A DNA stretch of 23,484 nucleotides. Source: Girardia tigrina. Taxonomy: Eukaryota > Platyhelminthes > Tricladida > Dugesiidae. The stretch is taken from positions 1-23,484 of the forward strand of contig MQRK01229707.1 in NCBI GenBank assembly GCA_001938485.1, written 5' to 3'. This document shows positions 9,637-18,959 of this stretch, one piece after another. Below the pieces are notes generated by a model. That model was not told the DNA's origin and made no database searches. It was given only the letters and a program-made list of their open reading frames with translations. Numbering within the stretch: the first letter of the stretch is position 1; each line of letters begins with the position of its first letter. A program made the position numbers and the translations under genes.

Positions 9637-10130
9637 TCATGTAATTTCGATTTGTAAATGAACGCTGGTACAATTTTTTTCGACACGTCTTGAGAAAACA
9701 TGTCTGAATCTTTCCTCTTTAATGATTCCGATTGTTAGGAATTAAAATAGCTATGAAAATTTTTGAAAGAAGGTTATATTAAATATGTACAAATTAAAAT
9801 TTTTATATAATTAAATATGTAACGTTTGAAAAATAATTACTAAAATTAATAAGATCAATTAAATTGCTAATAATAAAAAAATTTTTAAGAGTTTTTAATA
9901 TAATATAAAAAGTAAAATGTATAATTTTTATGGGGAACGATTTTAAAAAAAATTAATAAGATTAAATGAAACGATTAAATATTTTAAAATGTTATCGTAA
10001 TTTAAAATTGATTTGTCCTCTGTCGCGATGAGTGTCATTTGAAACGGATATAATAATATATTATTTTTACAATAAATTTTAAGTATTCCATTTTTTATAT
10101 TTATAAGTAGAAAATCGAAATTAAAGATTT
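9454..10130. repeat. Dispersed repeat family, copy A
   Basis: The stretch from about 9565 to 10015 aligns in the same orientation with about 20770-21187. The alignment is easy to see from GTTAGG at 9735 (20906 in the other copy) through an AATATGTACAAA block to GTTATCGTAATTTAAAA near 10000. Weaker similarity seems to extend left to about 9454 and right to about 10130. A/T composition alone does not explain this, because non-A/T positions such as GTTAGG, TTCGCAATT and AAACGCAG-like blocks correspond. Terminal inverted repeats and target duplications were not identified, so the element class is unknown. Confidence 0.7.
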
Positions 10131-10790
10131 CCAAATAGATTAGAAATTGACAAAGTGCTCTTATGCGTAATTTGTTTTATTTTTCTTAGCAATTTTGTTT
10201 TAAAAAACTAATAGAAAAATAAATATAAAACATATTTTAAAATAAATAATTTATAAAACTAGTTTAATTTAATTTTGACAATTACGAAATTCGTATTTCT
10301 TCAAGCAATATTTAACTATTCAAATTAAGAACTGACTCGAGACAACACGGAAGTACGACTGGATTTTATGTTGTTTGAATTGCAAACAAAATAACTTTAT
10401 ATATATTTTTGTAATTTTTTGATAACTAAATTAAAATTGGTTTAATTTTTGATAAATAATTTGGACAAAATTTCTATTTTTCCATTAACCCATAAATATT
10501 TCTCAAACTCCGATTTACTTGGAAAAAAAAATTAAGTTAAATCAATTAACCGTTCTTGCTTAATAATTACTTAGATTCAAGAGCTAAAATTTTGTTTCGG
10601 AATTTAAATTATAAATTATATATTGTTATATTTATTTATAAATTCTCGCTCTCATCTTGTTCAAAGACTATTTGAGAATAATTCGAACGCTTTTAACGAT
10701 TGCGATTGATTTTTAATTTTGATATTACTAAATTTTCTGAATTCGATGCAGAAATTTACATTTAAAAATAAAAATATTATTCGCGGAGCA
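10131..10790. other. AT-rich stretch without recognisable gene
   Basis: No coding or RNA signature is visible. The sequence is dominated by A+T with scattered short complex patches. Confidence 0.6.
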
Positions 10791-10795
10791 AACAT

Positions 10796-10927
10796 TTACT
10801 CTCCACAATAAAATGGACCAAGCACGAACTGAAAATGTCCAAACTTCAATTCCTTTACCGTCACTCTACCAATTCCATCGTCCGGTCTTCGGGGTAATCT
10901 GGAGATCGAGCGAAACACATAAATCAA
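10796..10927 (-). CDS. Candidate terminal exon, function unknown
   Basis: This is an island of ordinary sequence complexity in an AT desert. On the minus strand a splice-acceptor-like TTATTTCCAG (ending at 10928) is followed by 43 open codons and a TAA. The peptide includes RLPRRPDDGIGRVTVKEL and ends FVLGPFYCGE. The composition looks like real protein and is unlike the Lys/Asn/Ile-rich chance frames nearby. A donor-like GTTCAAAAAAG lies further upstream on the minus strand, near 11090-11105, after a short ATG frame, but this is speculative. I do not recognise the family. It could be the last exon of a host gene or a transposon fragment. Confidence 0.22.
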   Translation of the reverse strand: MIYVFRSISRLPRRPDDGIGRVTVKELKFGHFQFVLGPFYCGE

Positions 10928-11599
10928 CTGGAAATAAACATGTATTCATATAAAACGCGCTTTAATTTATTTTTAGTATTTAACTTTATTTCAATTATAA
11001 TATATTAAAAGAATAATTGATCCATATCGAAAAGGTAAAATTAATAAATTACTCATTAAAAACTATAATGATAGATCAGATTTTCTACAGTTCTTTTTTG
11101 AACCTAAACAAAATTCTGTATTAAGCTTTCCTATTTTAAAATTGTCGACCATCATAGCTAGAACAGGAAAAATATTTTAGGAATGAACAGTTCACAAAGT
11201 TTGGAATTTGTCCTCCGATTTCGTAATCGCTGATCATGGTTTAAATATTTTTAGAGGAGGCTTGAGGGACAACATCTACACAAACAAACAGATAATCACA
11301 ATATGAAGTGTACTAGGGAAACTTTGAAGACATCTCATCTTCTGCAGGATTTTAAGCATTTAAGAAGACTATTGATAAGAATATAGATAGTTTCAAAATT
11401 TTTTCCATGGATTTTTGGACAGCTAGGTAATCTGATTTATAAATTTAATTGTTACTGGTTTTAAAACTCGAACATTAGAGAAAAACACTAAGTTGAAGTA
11501 TGTTAAACTGGCTTGCACATGTTGTCAATTGTACATAATCCTAAGGTACATAGGCTCAACCGGTATGCTAAATTTTGAATATGTTAATGATTCAAATTT
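10928..11599. other. No recognisable gene; possible upstream part of a transposase relic
   Basis: From about 11160 the sequence is more complex than the deserts and lies directly upstream of the transposase relic at 11600, so it may be its decayed N-terminal region. No motif was recognised in any frame. Confidence 0.4.
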
Positions 11600-12955
11600 T
11601 GATGTTCCTGGGAAAATAAAATGTGTTTGCAACCGTATCTAAGCGAAAGTGTCTGAAAGCTAGTAAAATTACTGTTCAGAAATAGCATTATTAAATTCGT
11701 AGTACAAGTGGGCTTGAAATCCACTGATAAGGTTAGCTAATATACTAGAAATGAAAGGCATGGGGTTGACCGGTGGTATGCAAGTTATAGAACATCTGTG
11801 AAGCATGGTTTAACCACGGTCAATGGCAATATAGCTTTACAGTGATGTTTGATGAATCAGTCAGGTTCAATAATAATACGAATGAGCTTGAAATTGAGCT
11901 AAGCAGCAATGTGTCAATCCCCAGTCGGTATGAAAGTTCTATCAGCATTTTTATGAAGTGAAAGCATAAGTAAATGGAACGAAAATCGTGCTACAAGAGG
12001 ATTACTCCAAGAATTTCTCTTGCGCGGAACAGAATAAAATTCAGTCAGGATATTGGTCTTATAAGCAGTGCATTTGCTTGGATTAATCCTAGAGTGACGA
12101 AAAGTATTGTCTTGGTTTTCGACAATCTCGATCATGGAAAGGTGAGCGTCCTTTGTTAGACGGACACGATTTTCAAAGCTCTGAAGACAAAATATCCGGA
12201 ATTTATAGAAATAAATGTTTTCGCAGATGGCGCGGCTCACAATTCAAGCATGGTTTTTTCTTTTTCACTTTGTATCTCTATGAAAAAAAATCCAGAGTGA
12301 AAGTTGCTTGGCATTATATAGCAACCAGTCACTGGAAGGGTATAATTGACGGTATAGGCGACAGCATCAAGGGGTTGGTTTACCGGCTATTATTATCAGG
12401 CTCCATTACAGTTAAAAATGGAAAACAATTCGCTCAAATGACTGCGCATCTAAACCAGAAAGTATGTATCGACTACATATGAAAAAAGTCGTCGCTAACC
12501 AGCCGATATTGGAAAAATGGAGAAATGATGATGAAACAGTTGAAAACACTAACCAGATGTATTGCGTTATGCTGCTATCCTGATATAGGCTTCTCGTCAC
12601 CGATCTATCTAGTGAGCCTGTGTTTCGAGAAAAACTAATCAAACAAAAGAACATTGAAGACGCCAGTTTTGAAACCTGTGTGGTTGCGATGCAAGTCTCT
12701 GGAAAGAAGAACAACCAGCAAAACTGCAACCCGTTTTTAACAAGATTATCAATTCTTTTGTGCACTTAAGGATTCCCTTAAAATGGAGAATCGGTTACTA
12801 TGTGGCGTTTGCTAAGGAAGAATGCTCAGATAATTATGCGGTGAGGTTCCTATGCCGCAGTGTCAAGTCTGGAGAAAATATATTTGTATATCTTCCTGAT
12901 GAATGTATTATCAAGCAGCATCAACTGGTAGAATACTTCCACAACCTATGATGGA
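11600..12955 (+). pseudogene. Transposase-like relic of the SDGAASQFK / ATSHGKG family
   Basis: This is a decayed copy of a protein type found as uncharacterised multicopy transposase-like genes in many invertebrates. Visible motifs run in family order. SIVLVFDNLDHGK (about 12102-12140) matches the SFVIVSDNL-H-K strand. VFADGAA (12217-12237) and SQFKHG (from 12237) together match the FSDGAASQFK motif, but a one-base shift separates them. ATSHWKGIIDGIGD (from 12321) is followed by KGLVYR and matches ATSHGKG-x-x-DGIGG-x-VKR-x-x-x-R. Near the C-terminus (12793-12948), GYYVAFAKEECSDNYAVRF resembles the family's terminal barrel-like domain, which ends near a Trp/Pro-rich strand. Several stops and frame changes break it. 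The superfamily assignment is not certain; the aspartate of FADGAA is a likely catalytic residue. Confidence 0.65.
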
Positions 12956-13062
12956 TAAACGATCGCACTTCATATTTAATAGAAATATCAATGCCATTTG
13001 ATTTCTTTAAAAGTGTTGCAATGTACTTTTTTTCTTATTTTTTAGCTTGAAATCGCAGAGTT

Positions 13063-13466
13063 TCCGTCCGTTACCAAAAATGTCCGTCAGTTACTGACAC
13101 TTAATGCTATGCTACAGCTTGTGAACTTACTAACTATCATTATTTCTGCCAGAAAATGTGTGAAATACCTGCTTACAGTTAAACTAAAAAATTAAGTCGT
13201 CCTCATTTTCACAATTAGCAGGAATTTTTTTTCTGCAGTCATATTTCAAATTTGGCAGGTCCAAAATTAGTCCGTTCGTTACCATAATAAAAATTAGTTA
13301 TGATCATACTATTGATGAAAATTAGTCTGAGATCAAAAGTGAATATTCAAATACCAGGGTAGGCGATACAGAAAAACCATTCGCTCGTACTCTAAACTCA
13401 TTTTTAGGCGGAAAAACTTATAATTAAAGTTTTATTTTCTCTATGAATCGTCCATCCGTTACAGTG
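13063..13466 (+). repeat. Repeated GTCCRTYNGTTAC sites and probable right end of the transposon
   Basis: Four direct copies of a 12-13 base motif occur downstream of the transposase relic: TCCGTCCGTTAC at 13063-13074, GTCCGTCAGTTAC at 13082-13094, GTCCGTTCGTTAC at 13270-13282 and GTCCATCCGTTAC at 13450-13462. The last copy runs into CAGTG (13462-13466), which read inward is CACTGTAACGGATGGAC, a plausible terminal inverted repeat. The arrangement looks like subterminal transposase-binding sites plus the terminus. A matching left terminus was not found upstream of 11600. Confidence 0.5.
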
Positions 13467-13799
13467 TCTTTACCCTATTATATTTATAATTTATTTTTTT
13501 TAATTTGGTGGCCCCGTTAGGCTACCCTGAACTAGTACTGTATATCTTGAACTATTCATTATTCTAACACCTGAAAAAAAACCGAGAAAACATTATATAA
13601 TCTAAAATAAACTATAAATAAATATAGATAAAATAATAAAAAAAATAATATTATGAGATAGAAATCTTGAGATATTAAATATCAAAATTTCTAATAATAA
13701 GCGGATTAAAACCCATACAAAAATGAATTTTCATGCATCGTAATACTACAGTAATATTCAACAATGAATTCGATCTGATGGAAGTCCTTCTCCCGTCCT
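13467..13799. other. AT-rich stretch without recognisable gene
   Basis: No coding, RNA or repeat signature is seen between the probable transposon end at 13466 and the coding-derived segment starting near 13800. Confidence 0.55.
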
Positions 13800-14520
13800 C
13801 ATTTAAACAGTATGAAGATTCAATAATTATTCACAGTATCCCAAGTATATTTTGTTCAAACCATCAAACTGTCTGAAGAACTAGAAAATACGACAAGAAT
13901 ATCGAATTCATATATGACCAATATATCAGCGAAAATTCTTCCAATCCATATACCTACTTGACAATTACATATCCCTCCTTTCAAATCTATATAATTAAAT
14001 ACGCGTCCTAAATTTATGTCACAACAATGGCTTATCAGACATTTCAAAACAGCGCACAAAATTGAAGATAAACAATTAGTCCAATTTTTCTGAGCAGAAC
14101 CAATCAGTCCAGACAATCAGACAACCACTGAACGCGATACCAGAAGACAACGTAACTCAAGTACCAATCGTCGATCCGAATGCTGCTTCGATAGGAGAGT
14201 TAGAAGTGTGTCCTTTAGAAACCAATCTGGACTACAGCCTTACAGATCTAACTGTGAGTTCTAACCTTCAGATGCCCGTTTCGCGGATGTGTAAAGTCCC
14301 CGTACACAGCCAAAGGGATGCAGAATTATTCGACTACTATCCATGACTGGTCGTTTCTGACTGGATTGCCAAAGCGTGCGCGGAAGTGAAGGGCAGACGT
14401 CCCTGTAGGAGGCCTATCGGGGAGCTTATAGACTTATTTGGTTTGGGTGGACCATCTAAAGACCCTATAGGCTCAATACCGTTCTTGAAAGAGATGGGAG
14501 GCCCAAAAAATGTCACAGCA
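13800..14520 (+). pseudogene. Decayed transposon ORF, possibly a LINE N-terminal region (dispersed repeat copy 2)
   Basis: This is a coding-derived segment in at least two frames. At 14010-14057 the peptide KFMSQQWLIRHFKTAH fits the second half of a C2H2 zinc finger (F-x5-L-x2-H-x4-H), a layout common in N-terminal fingers of R2-like LINEs. Another frame from about 14100 is long, with one stop before SDWIAKACAEV at 14356. It continues RRPIGELIDLFGLGG and PSKDPIGSIPFLKEMGGPK to about 14510. The last 160 bases are repeated at 3546-3715 with the protein frame preserved, which supports a once-functional coding sequence. The cysteines of the finger are not visible and no reverse transcriptase follows. 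LINE is an inference; another transposon class is possible. Confidence 0.4.
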
Positions 14521-15239
14521 ATATATTTTTCAAAAAGAAAATAAAAGCATAATGTAGTTAAAAATATTACTATTTTTTATATAAAATTAAAAAAAGTTTT
14601 GTTACTAATATAATAAATAGAAATATATAGTATAATTATTCAAATTTAAAAGTAATTGACTTATCACAATGTCAAATAAAAATATTTAAAGTTGTTCACA
14701 GATCTTACTCGTCCGACTGGGTTGTGTGTGATCACTAATACGAGTACGGGGATGACGATATGTCTCTCCGATGTACGAATTTTACATGGTTACTTAGATG
14801 ATATTTTCTCATTGTTCACTTTGTTGAAACAATTAAAGCATATATATGTGTATATATTTTATTATATAAGAGTGTACCCTCACATTTTCTACCAGTTCCT
14901 TCTTTTGGTTGATTTTTCCGAATAAAAATAATAAAAATAATATTTCTATTATTAATATTAATAATAAGCAAAATACTAGTAAGTTATATTATCCATAAAA
15001 AATCTTTGGAAATTATAACATAGGAAGAAAATATTGTATGTAGCTATATGAAATATGTTTGAAAAAACATATTAGAAATAATAAATTAAAGAATGTTTCA
15101 CAAAGTATTCGGTCCAGACAGAGGAATCAATATTATTAAAACACCCATAAATTAATAATTTATTTAGAAATATTCGAGATTTATTTTAACTTAAATAAAA
15201 TATATTTTTGGAATTCTTATTTTCAATATAATGTGTTAT
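14521..15239. other. AT-rich stretch without recognisable gene
   Basis: The open frame at 14692-14925 (+) has no ATG at its stated start and no family motif, so it is treated as chance. The rest is A/T-rich. Confidence 0.55.
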
Positions 15240-15335
15240 TACTGAATTTTGAAACATCCAGCTGCTTTAACGACAGAGTTAACCTTTCCAAGAGAGTTCC
15301 AGAATGGTGTAATGAGCTTCCATCTCTTCTTTCTC
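15240..15335 (+). pseudogene. Possible LINE ORF2 C-terminal fragment
   Basis: The frame reads NDRVNLSKRVPEWCNELPSLLS. This loosely resembles the C-terminal motif of jockey/RTE-like LINE polyproteins (FS-x-RV-x-x-WN-x-LP). The match is short, with one extra residue in the W-x-x-LP part, and no upstream reverse transcriptase motif was found. The downstream frame quickly becomes a hydrophobic T-rich stretch. This is a weak suggestion. Confidence 0.2.
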
Positions 15336-16599
15336 TTTTATTCGCATCATTATTTTCCATTTTTTTTTGTATTTTTGTAGGTATAAGAAAACTTATTTCT
15401 TTCATTCTTTATTGACTTACATATCCTTGATTTTTGTAGCTCATATGACTTCAAAAATAGTGCAATGATATACAATCGTTTCGTAAAAAGTGCTTTCCTT
15501 TCTTAGATGGGGATCGACACAGAACTACTCTACTTGATAACAAGCATCATCAAAACATTGTTCAACCTGATTGATTAATCAGATATCGTAGTATAGGAAT
15601 AATGAATCTGATCTTACAAAAAAACTAATCACTCTCAACTTCAGTCAATTCTATGTGACCAGATTCGTTATTTCTAACGGGTATAGTTTTAATGACAAAA
15701 TACTAAAATTTAGTGTAAAACAAGTTAATCAAATAAATAATGCACCTTTAAATTTGATGAACTTATTTTGTGAGGTAACTGTATAAAAAATTTTGATTAA
15801 TGAATAAAGAATAAATAACGTGAATTTTTAACGATAAATATATAATTATTTCGTATAACCTTCAGAATAGAATTAGCAATTGTCCGATAAAATACAAGAA
15901 CAAAATAACTTAAATCAGCGACGATAATTTCAACACACCGATAATATTCAGTTGACAAAAATTTGGAAAAGTCGAGACCAAATCGAGCGTGGCAGTAATA
16001 AAAAAAATAAATGTAAATTGAGTCGTTTGGAAACTGATGGTTGTCAAGTAAGTTTGTATGGTAATTTTTTAATTTATGATAATTTTGTATTGATCCATAA
16101 AAGAATCAATTCACTTTTAAATTTGAATTTTATAATTAAAATTAATCTGCTTGTTTTTTTTGCTGATTAATTATGATTACTTTTTTTCAGTCTTTTTTTA
16201 AATCATTTCGCTTTTTTTATTTTCTTTTAACTAAAAAGAATACATGAAATCTTTGATCTGTCTTCCATCGTAACTTCTCTTTCGATTCTTTAGCAATTCA
16301 ATCTCGTATTTTCTTCACTATCTATTTGTCCTTCACAATTTACTGATGTTAATAAAAAATATAAAGGAAAAAATATAAAAATTAACAACCATTCTTATAA
16401 CACAATATACTAATAAAAATTTACAAAGCAAGCGTGAAAGAATTAAATGAGTAAACAAAAATAAACGAAAGTATATTAAAGTTACAAAAAAACTCGTTGT
16501 ACACATTCAAACAAATCATCCGTACACCTTAAATTTAAAGATTTACAAAAGTTGATCGAAAGATAAAAGGCGGCGGTAAAACTCGAAAGAGAGTGTACA
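15336..16599. other. No recognisable gene
   Basis: The sequence is AT-rich with moderately complex patches (15480-15680, 15900-16060). The open frame at 15952-16170 lacks a proper ATG and known motifs. No tRNA, repeat pair or splice structure was identified. Confidence 0.5.
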
Positions 16600-16888
16600 C
16601 ATATCAATGCTATCTCACTATCGATTGCGGGTTAATAGAGCTTCACAGCTGTTCTCAATTTCGATTACCGCTGATCAGCCTAACCATCTTCACACCCAGA
16701 ACACTGTATTAGTCACGAAAGTCGATTGCTGGTTCATTTGTAATACGATTTTATTGCCGGCATTTAAGAGCAATAATTTGGTTAGCTTTCAAACACTTTC
16801 GATTAGAGACGGATACAAACCCATTCTAGTTTCCCAAGGACACTGTGTGGAAGAATGTCTGACTGGCTCGCAGAGATTTCCAATGTAA
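16600..16888 (-). pseudogene. Second fragment of the SDGA/ATSHGKG-type transposon
   Basis: The minus strand of this segment is homologous to the plus strand at about 11600-11860. Shared blocks in the same order include CTAATCGAAAGTGTTTGAAAG (other copy CTAAGCGAAAGTGTCTGAAAG), ATCGTATTACAA (other copy TTCGTAGTACAA) and GAACAGCTGTGAAGC (other copy GAACATCTGTGAAGC). It is therefore a second, oppositely oriented copy of the middle part of the same transposon ORF. The conserved ATSHGKG half is absent here. The open frame on the plus strand (16607-16888) is a shadow of this relic and is not listed as a gene. Stops are frequent on the minus strand. Confidence 0.6.
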
Positions 16889-16969
16889 CAGGTAGAATAA
16901 TATGTAGAATAATCAGTAAATCTGCTTTATGTAGTTTTATTTATTTTATTATTTTATTTTTATTTTATA

Positions 16970-17314
16970 TTATTTGGACAGGAAACCGTGTCTCCACGAT
17001 TTTTTAGGAAGAGAGGTGGACAGGAAACGGTAATAATCACCTTTCATTTTTAAGAACACAACAATGAGCGGAATTCCATCTCGTTTACACAATTCAAATT
17101 CACAAGAGTCTTCACTAACACATACAGTTTTAGTATCGCTGGAAATTGTTAAATCGATTTTTACGAAATTATTTTGGTCATTAGAATCTTTTGTATTCTC
17201 TGAATCTTCAGAACAGGGTAACATATCGATATTTACAGAATTATTTGTGTCATCAGAATCTTTTATATTCTCAGTATTGTTTTCAAAATCATCGTCATTG
17301 ATAATGGATGCCAT
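16970..17314 (-). CDS. Hypothetical acidic protein with a duplicated segment
   Basis: This frame encodes 114 residues, starting MASIINDDDFENN at the ATG at 17314; a longer frame begins four codons earlier at a TTG. The N-terminal two thirds is acidic, rich in Asp, Asn and Ser, and contains two imperfect copies of a 24-residue unit. One begins ENIKDSDDTNN (residue 15) and the other ENTKDSNDQNN (residue 39). They are encoded by a 72-bp tandem duplication at about 17140-17283. The C-terminal third is more hydrophobic and basic (IPLIVVFLKMKGDYY, then LPKKSWRHGF). There is no signal peptide or clear membrane helix. An A-rich leader precedes the ATG, and AATAAA-like signals lie just past the stop. 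It sits 82 bases upstream of a same-strand transposase fragment, so it could be that element's N-terminal part or a host gene. Family not recognised. Confidence 0.35.
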   Translation of the reverse strand: MASIINDDDFENNTENIKDSDDTNNSVNIDMLPCSEDSENTKDSNDQNNFVKIDLTISSDTKTVCVSEDSCEFELCKRDGIPLIVVFLKMKGDYYRFLSTSLPKKSWRHGFLSK

Positions 17315-17476
17315 TTTATTATTCAAGTTTGAATTTTTTTTTATTTAAATTGAATTAAAGAATTCCCTTTAAAAAAAACTTTTATTTACATGAAACACTT
17401 CCGATTCAAAATTGACACCGAAACAATATTTTAATTATTAACTTTTTTTAATTGTGAGAACAATTCACAAAAAATC

Positions 17477-17595
17477 TCCTCACACACATACACACAACAT
17501 ACAGACCAATCAAATACATTATCACGCACACAAACACGTAATCACATTCAGACATTCACACAACAAAGAAAAATACTTACACATCACACGCAGAG
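17477..17595. repeat. CA-rich simple tract
   Basis: About 120 bases are dominated by CACA and ACAC words broken by short AT words (on the minus strand GTGTGT). It begins with CACACACATACACAC. It has the look of a degenerate CA microsatellite. No open frame or binding site is inferred. Confidence 0.7.
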
Positions 17596-17621
17596 AAAAT
17601 TCAATTATATACATGACAGAA

Positions 17622-17668
17622 TGAGGCTCACCATTTGCCTCAATCAACGAGTTCAAAACGTTGATTGA
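17622..17668. repeat. Two adjacent hairpins with 9-base loops
   Basis: The first hairpin is TGAGGC (17622-17627) with GCCTCA (17637-17642), around a 9-base loop. The second is TCAATCAACG (17640-17649) with CGTTGATTGA (17659-17668), a perfect 10-bp stem also around a 9-base loop. The arms overlap by three bases, so only one can form fully at a time. No terminator, riboswitch or tRNA signature accompanies them. Confidence 0.6.
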
Positions 17669-17699
17669 TTGATTGCATAATCAACCTCTCGTACTCTTC

Positions 17700-18955
17700 T
17701 CCACATAAATCCCTCAATTATGTCAAATAATTGCACACATATTGGTGAAATCAAAGTAGGATCAGTTTGGCTCGAAATTCGGATTATGTTCGACAAAATG
17801 AAATAATTAAATGATTTCACAATTTCATAAGAAAGTTTTTGAACGTCACTTTTTCTTTTAATTTCCCAATAAATAAATACAATTTCGATATCATTAAAAA
17901 AAAAGATCTGTTCTACTTGGCATAGAAAATCGAATCATTATTTAAATTATTCATTTTATTTATCTAAATTTTTTCTTTATTATTTATTTAACTCATTTAT
18001 TTTATTTAATGAAATTGATTTACTTAATTATTTTAGTTTCTTTTATTTTATTTAATTGATTAATTTATTAATTTAATTATTTAATTATATATTTTATTTA
18101 TATATTACTAGAATGGCAAAAATGTTCGGTCAAAATTGGCAATTCTCCGCTCCATTATTATTTCACATTTTTTTATTGCACAAACCAATAATAAAATAAA
18201 AAAACCAATTTCTAAAATAATAAAATATTAAAAATGGTTTTTGAAAATAAAAACAATGCAAAATTAAAAAAAAACAGCATATAAGATTTCAGTTGAAAAA
18301 TAAAATTATAAAAACTGGATAAAAAGGTTAAAATTAAAAAAAACATATTTAAACATTAAATATTTTTTAAAAAAATTTTTAATATATGTAAAATCATTTT
18401 GATAAATATTTTTATTTAAAAATTTAGAAATGGTAAATGTTGTTTTGACTTAATTAAAATTAAAAATATATGGAAAATTATTTGAAAATAGAGATCAGCG
18501 GATATTATTAATTAGGAAAATAGTTGGAAAATTTGTTTGAATGTTTAAAATTTATTTAAAATTGCTTATTAAAAATATTTTTATTTATAAATAAATATTT
18601 AATATTTTATAGTTTTCTTAACATTTTTAATTTTAAGATATTTAATAGATAAATTAAAAGATTTTTTTTATTTTTAAATAGATATTTAATTTTTTATGCT
18701 TTCTTTTTATAATTTTTATATAATATTATATAATAATATACAATATTATAATATAATATTATATAATATTATATAATTTTTAATTTTTTAAAATATTTAA
18801 AAACACATTGAACATATTTTATTCTTAAAAACGTTTTTGAATTTTTAATAGTTGTTTTATTATATCATTTTTAATTTTAAAATATTGAATAAGAATATTA
18901 ACATTAAAATATTTTACCCTTTAAATTAAAAAAAATAATAAATTATTCTGGCGAA
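17700..18955. other. AT desert with a TATAATAT palindromic cluster
   Basis: The sequence is almost pure A+T with no frame of note. At about 18717-18776 TATAATAT words repeat and form an extended self-complementary run. No LTR boundary could be recognised, although a 3' LTR of the neighbouring minus-strand fossil would be expected in this direction. Confidence 0.6.
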
Positions 18956-18959
18956 TTTA

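Noticed and set aside
11914-12765. Minus-strand open frames of 108 and 117 codons
   Set aside because: They are antisense shadows of the plus-strand transposase relic, whose motifs are recognisable in the other orientation.
13856-14116. Minus-strand frame of 86 codons
   Set aside because: The plus strand here shows the C2H2-like half finger and the upstream coding of the dispersed repeat, so this is a shadow.
16607-16888. Plus-strand frame of 93 codons with an ATG
   Set aside because: The minus strand of this interval aligns with the transposase-relic region at 11600-11860, so the plus frame is most likely a shadow.
17064-17348. Plus-strand frame of 94 codons opposite the acidic protein
   Set aside because: The Ser/Phe/Glu-rich peptide is the mirror of the acidic repeat on the minus strand, which has the more protein-like composition.
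17360-18955. 3' LTR of the minus-strand integrase fossil
   Set aside because: No paired direct repeats, TG...CA boundaries or polypurine tract could be recognised in this AT-rich stretch.
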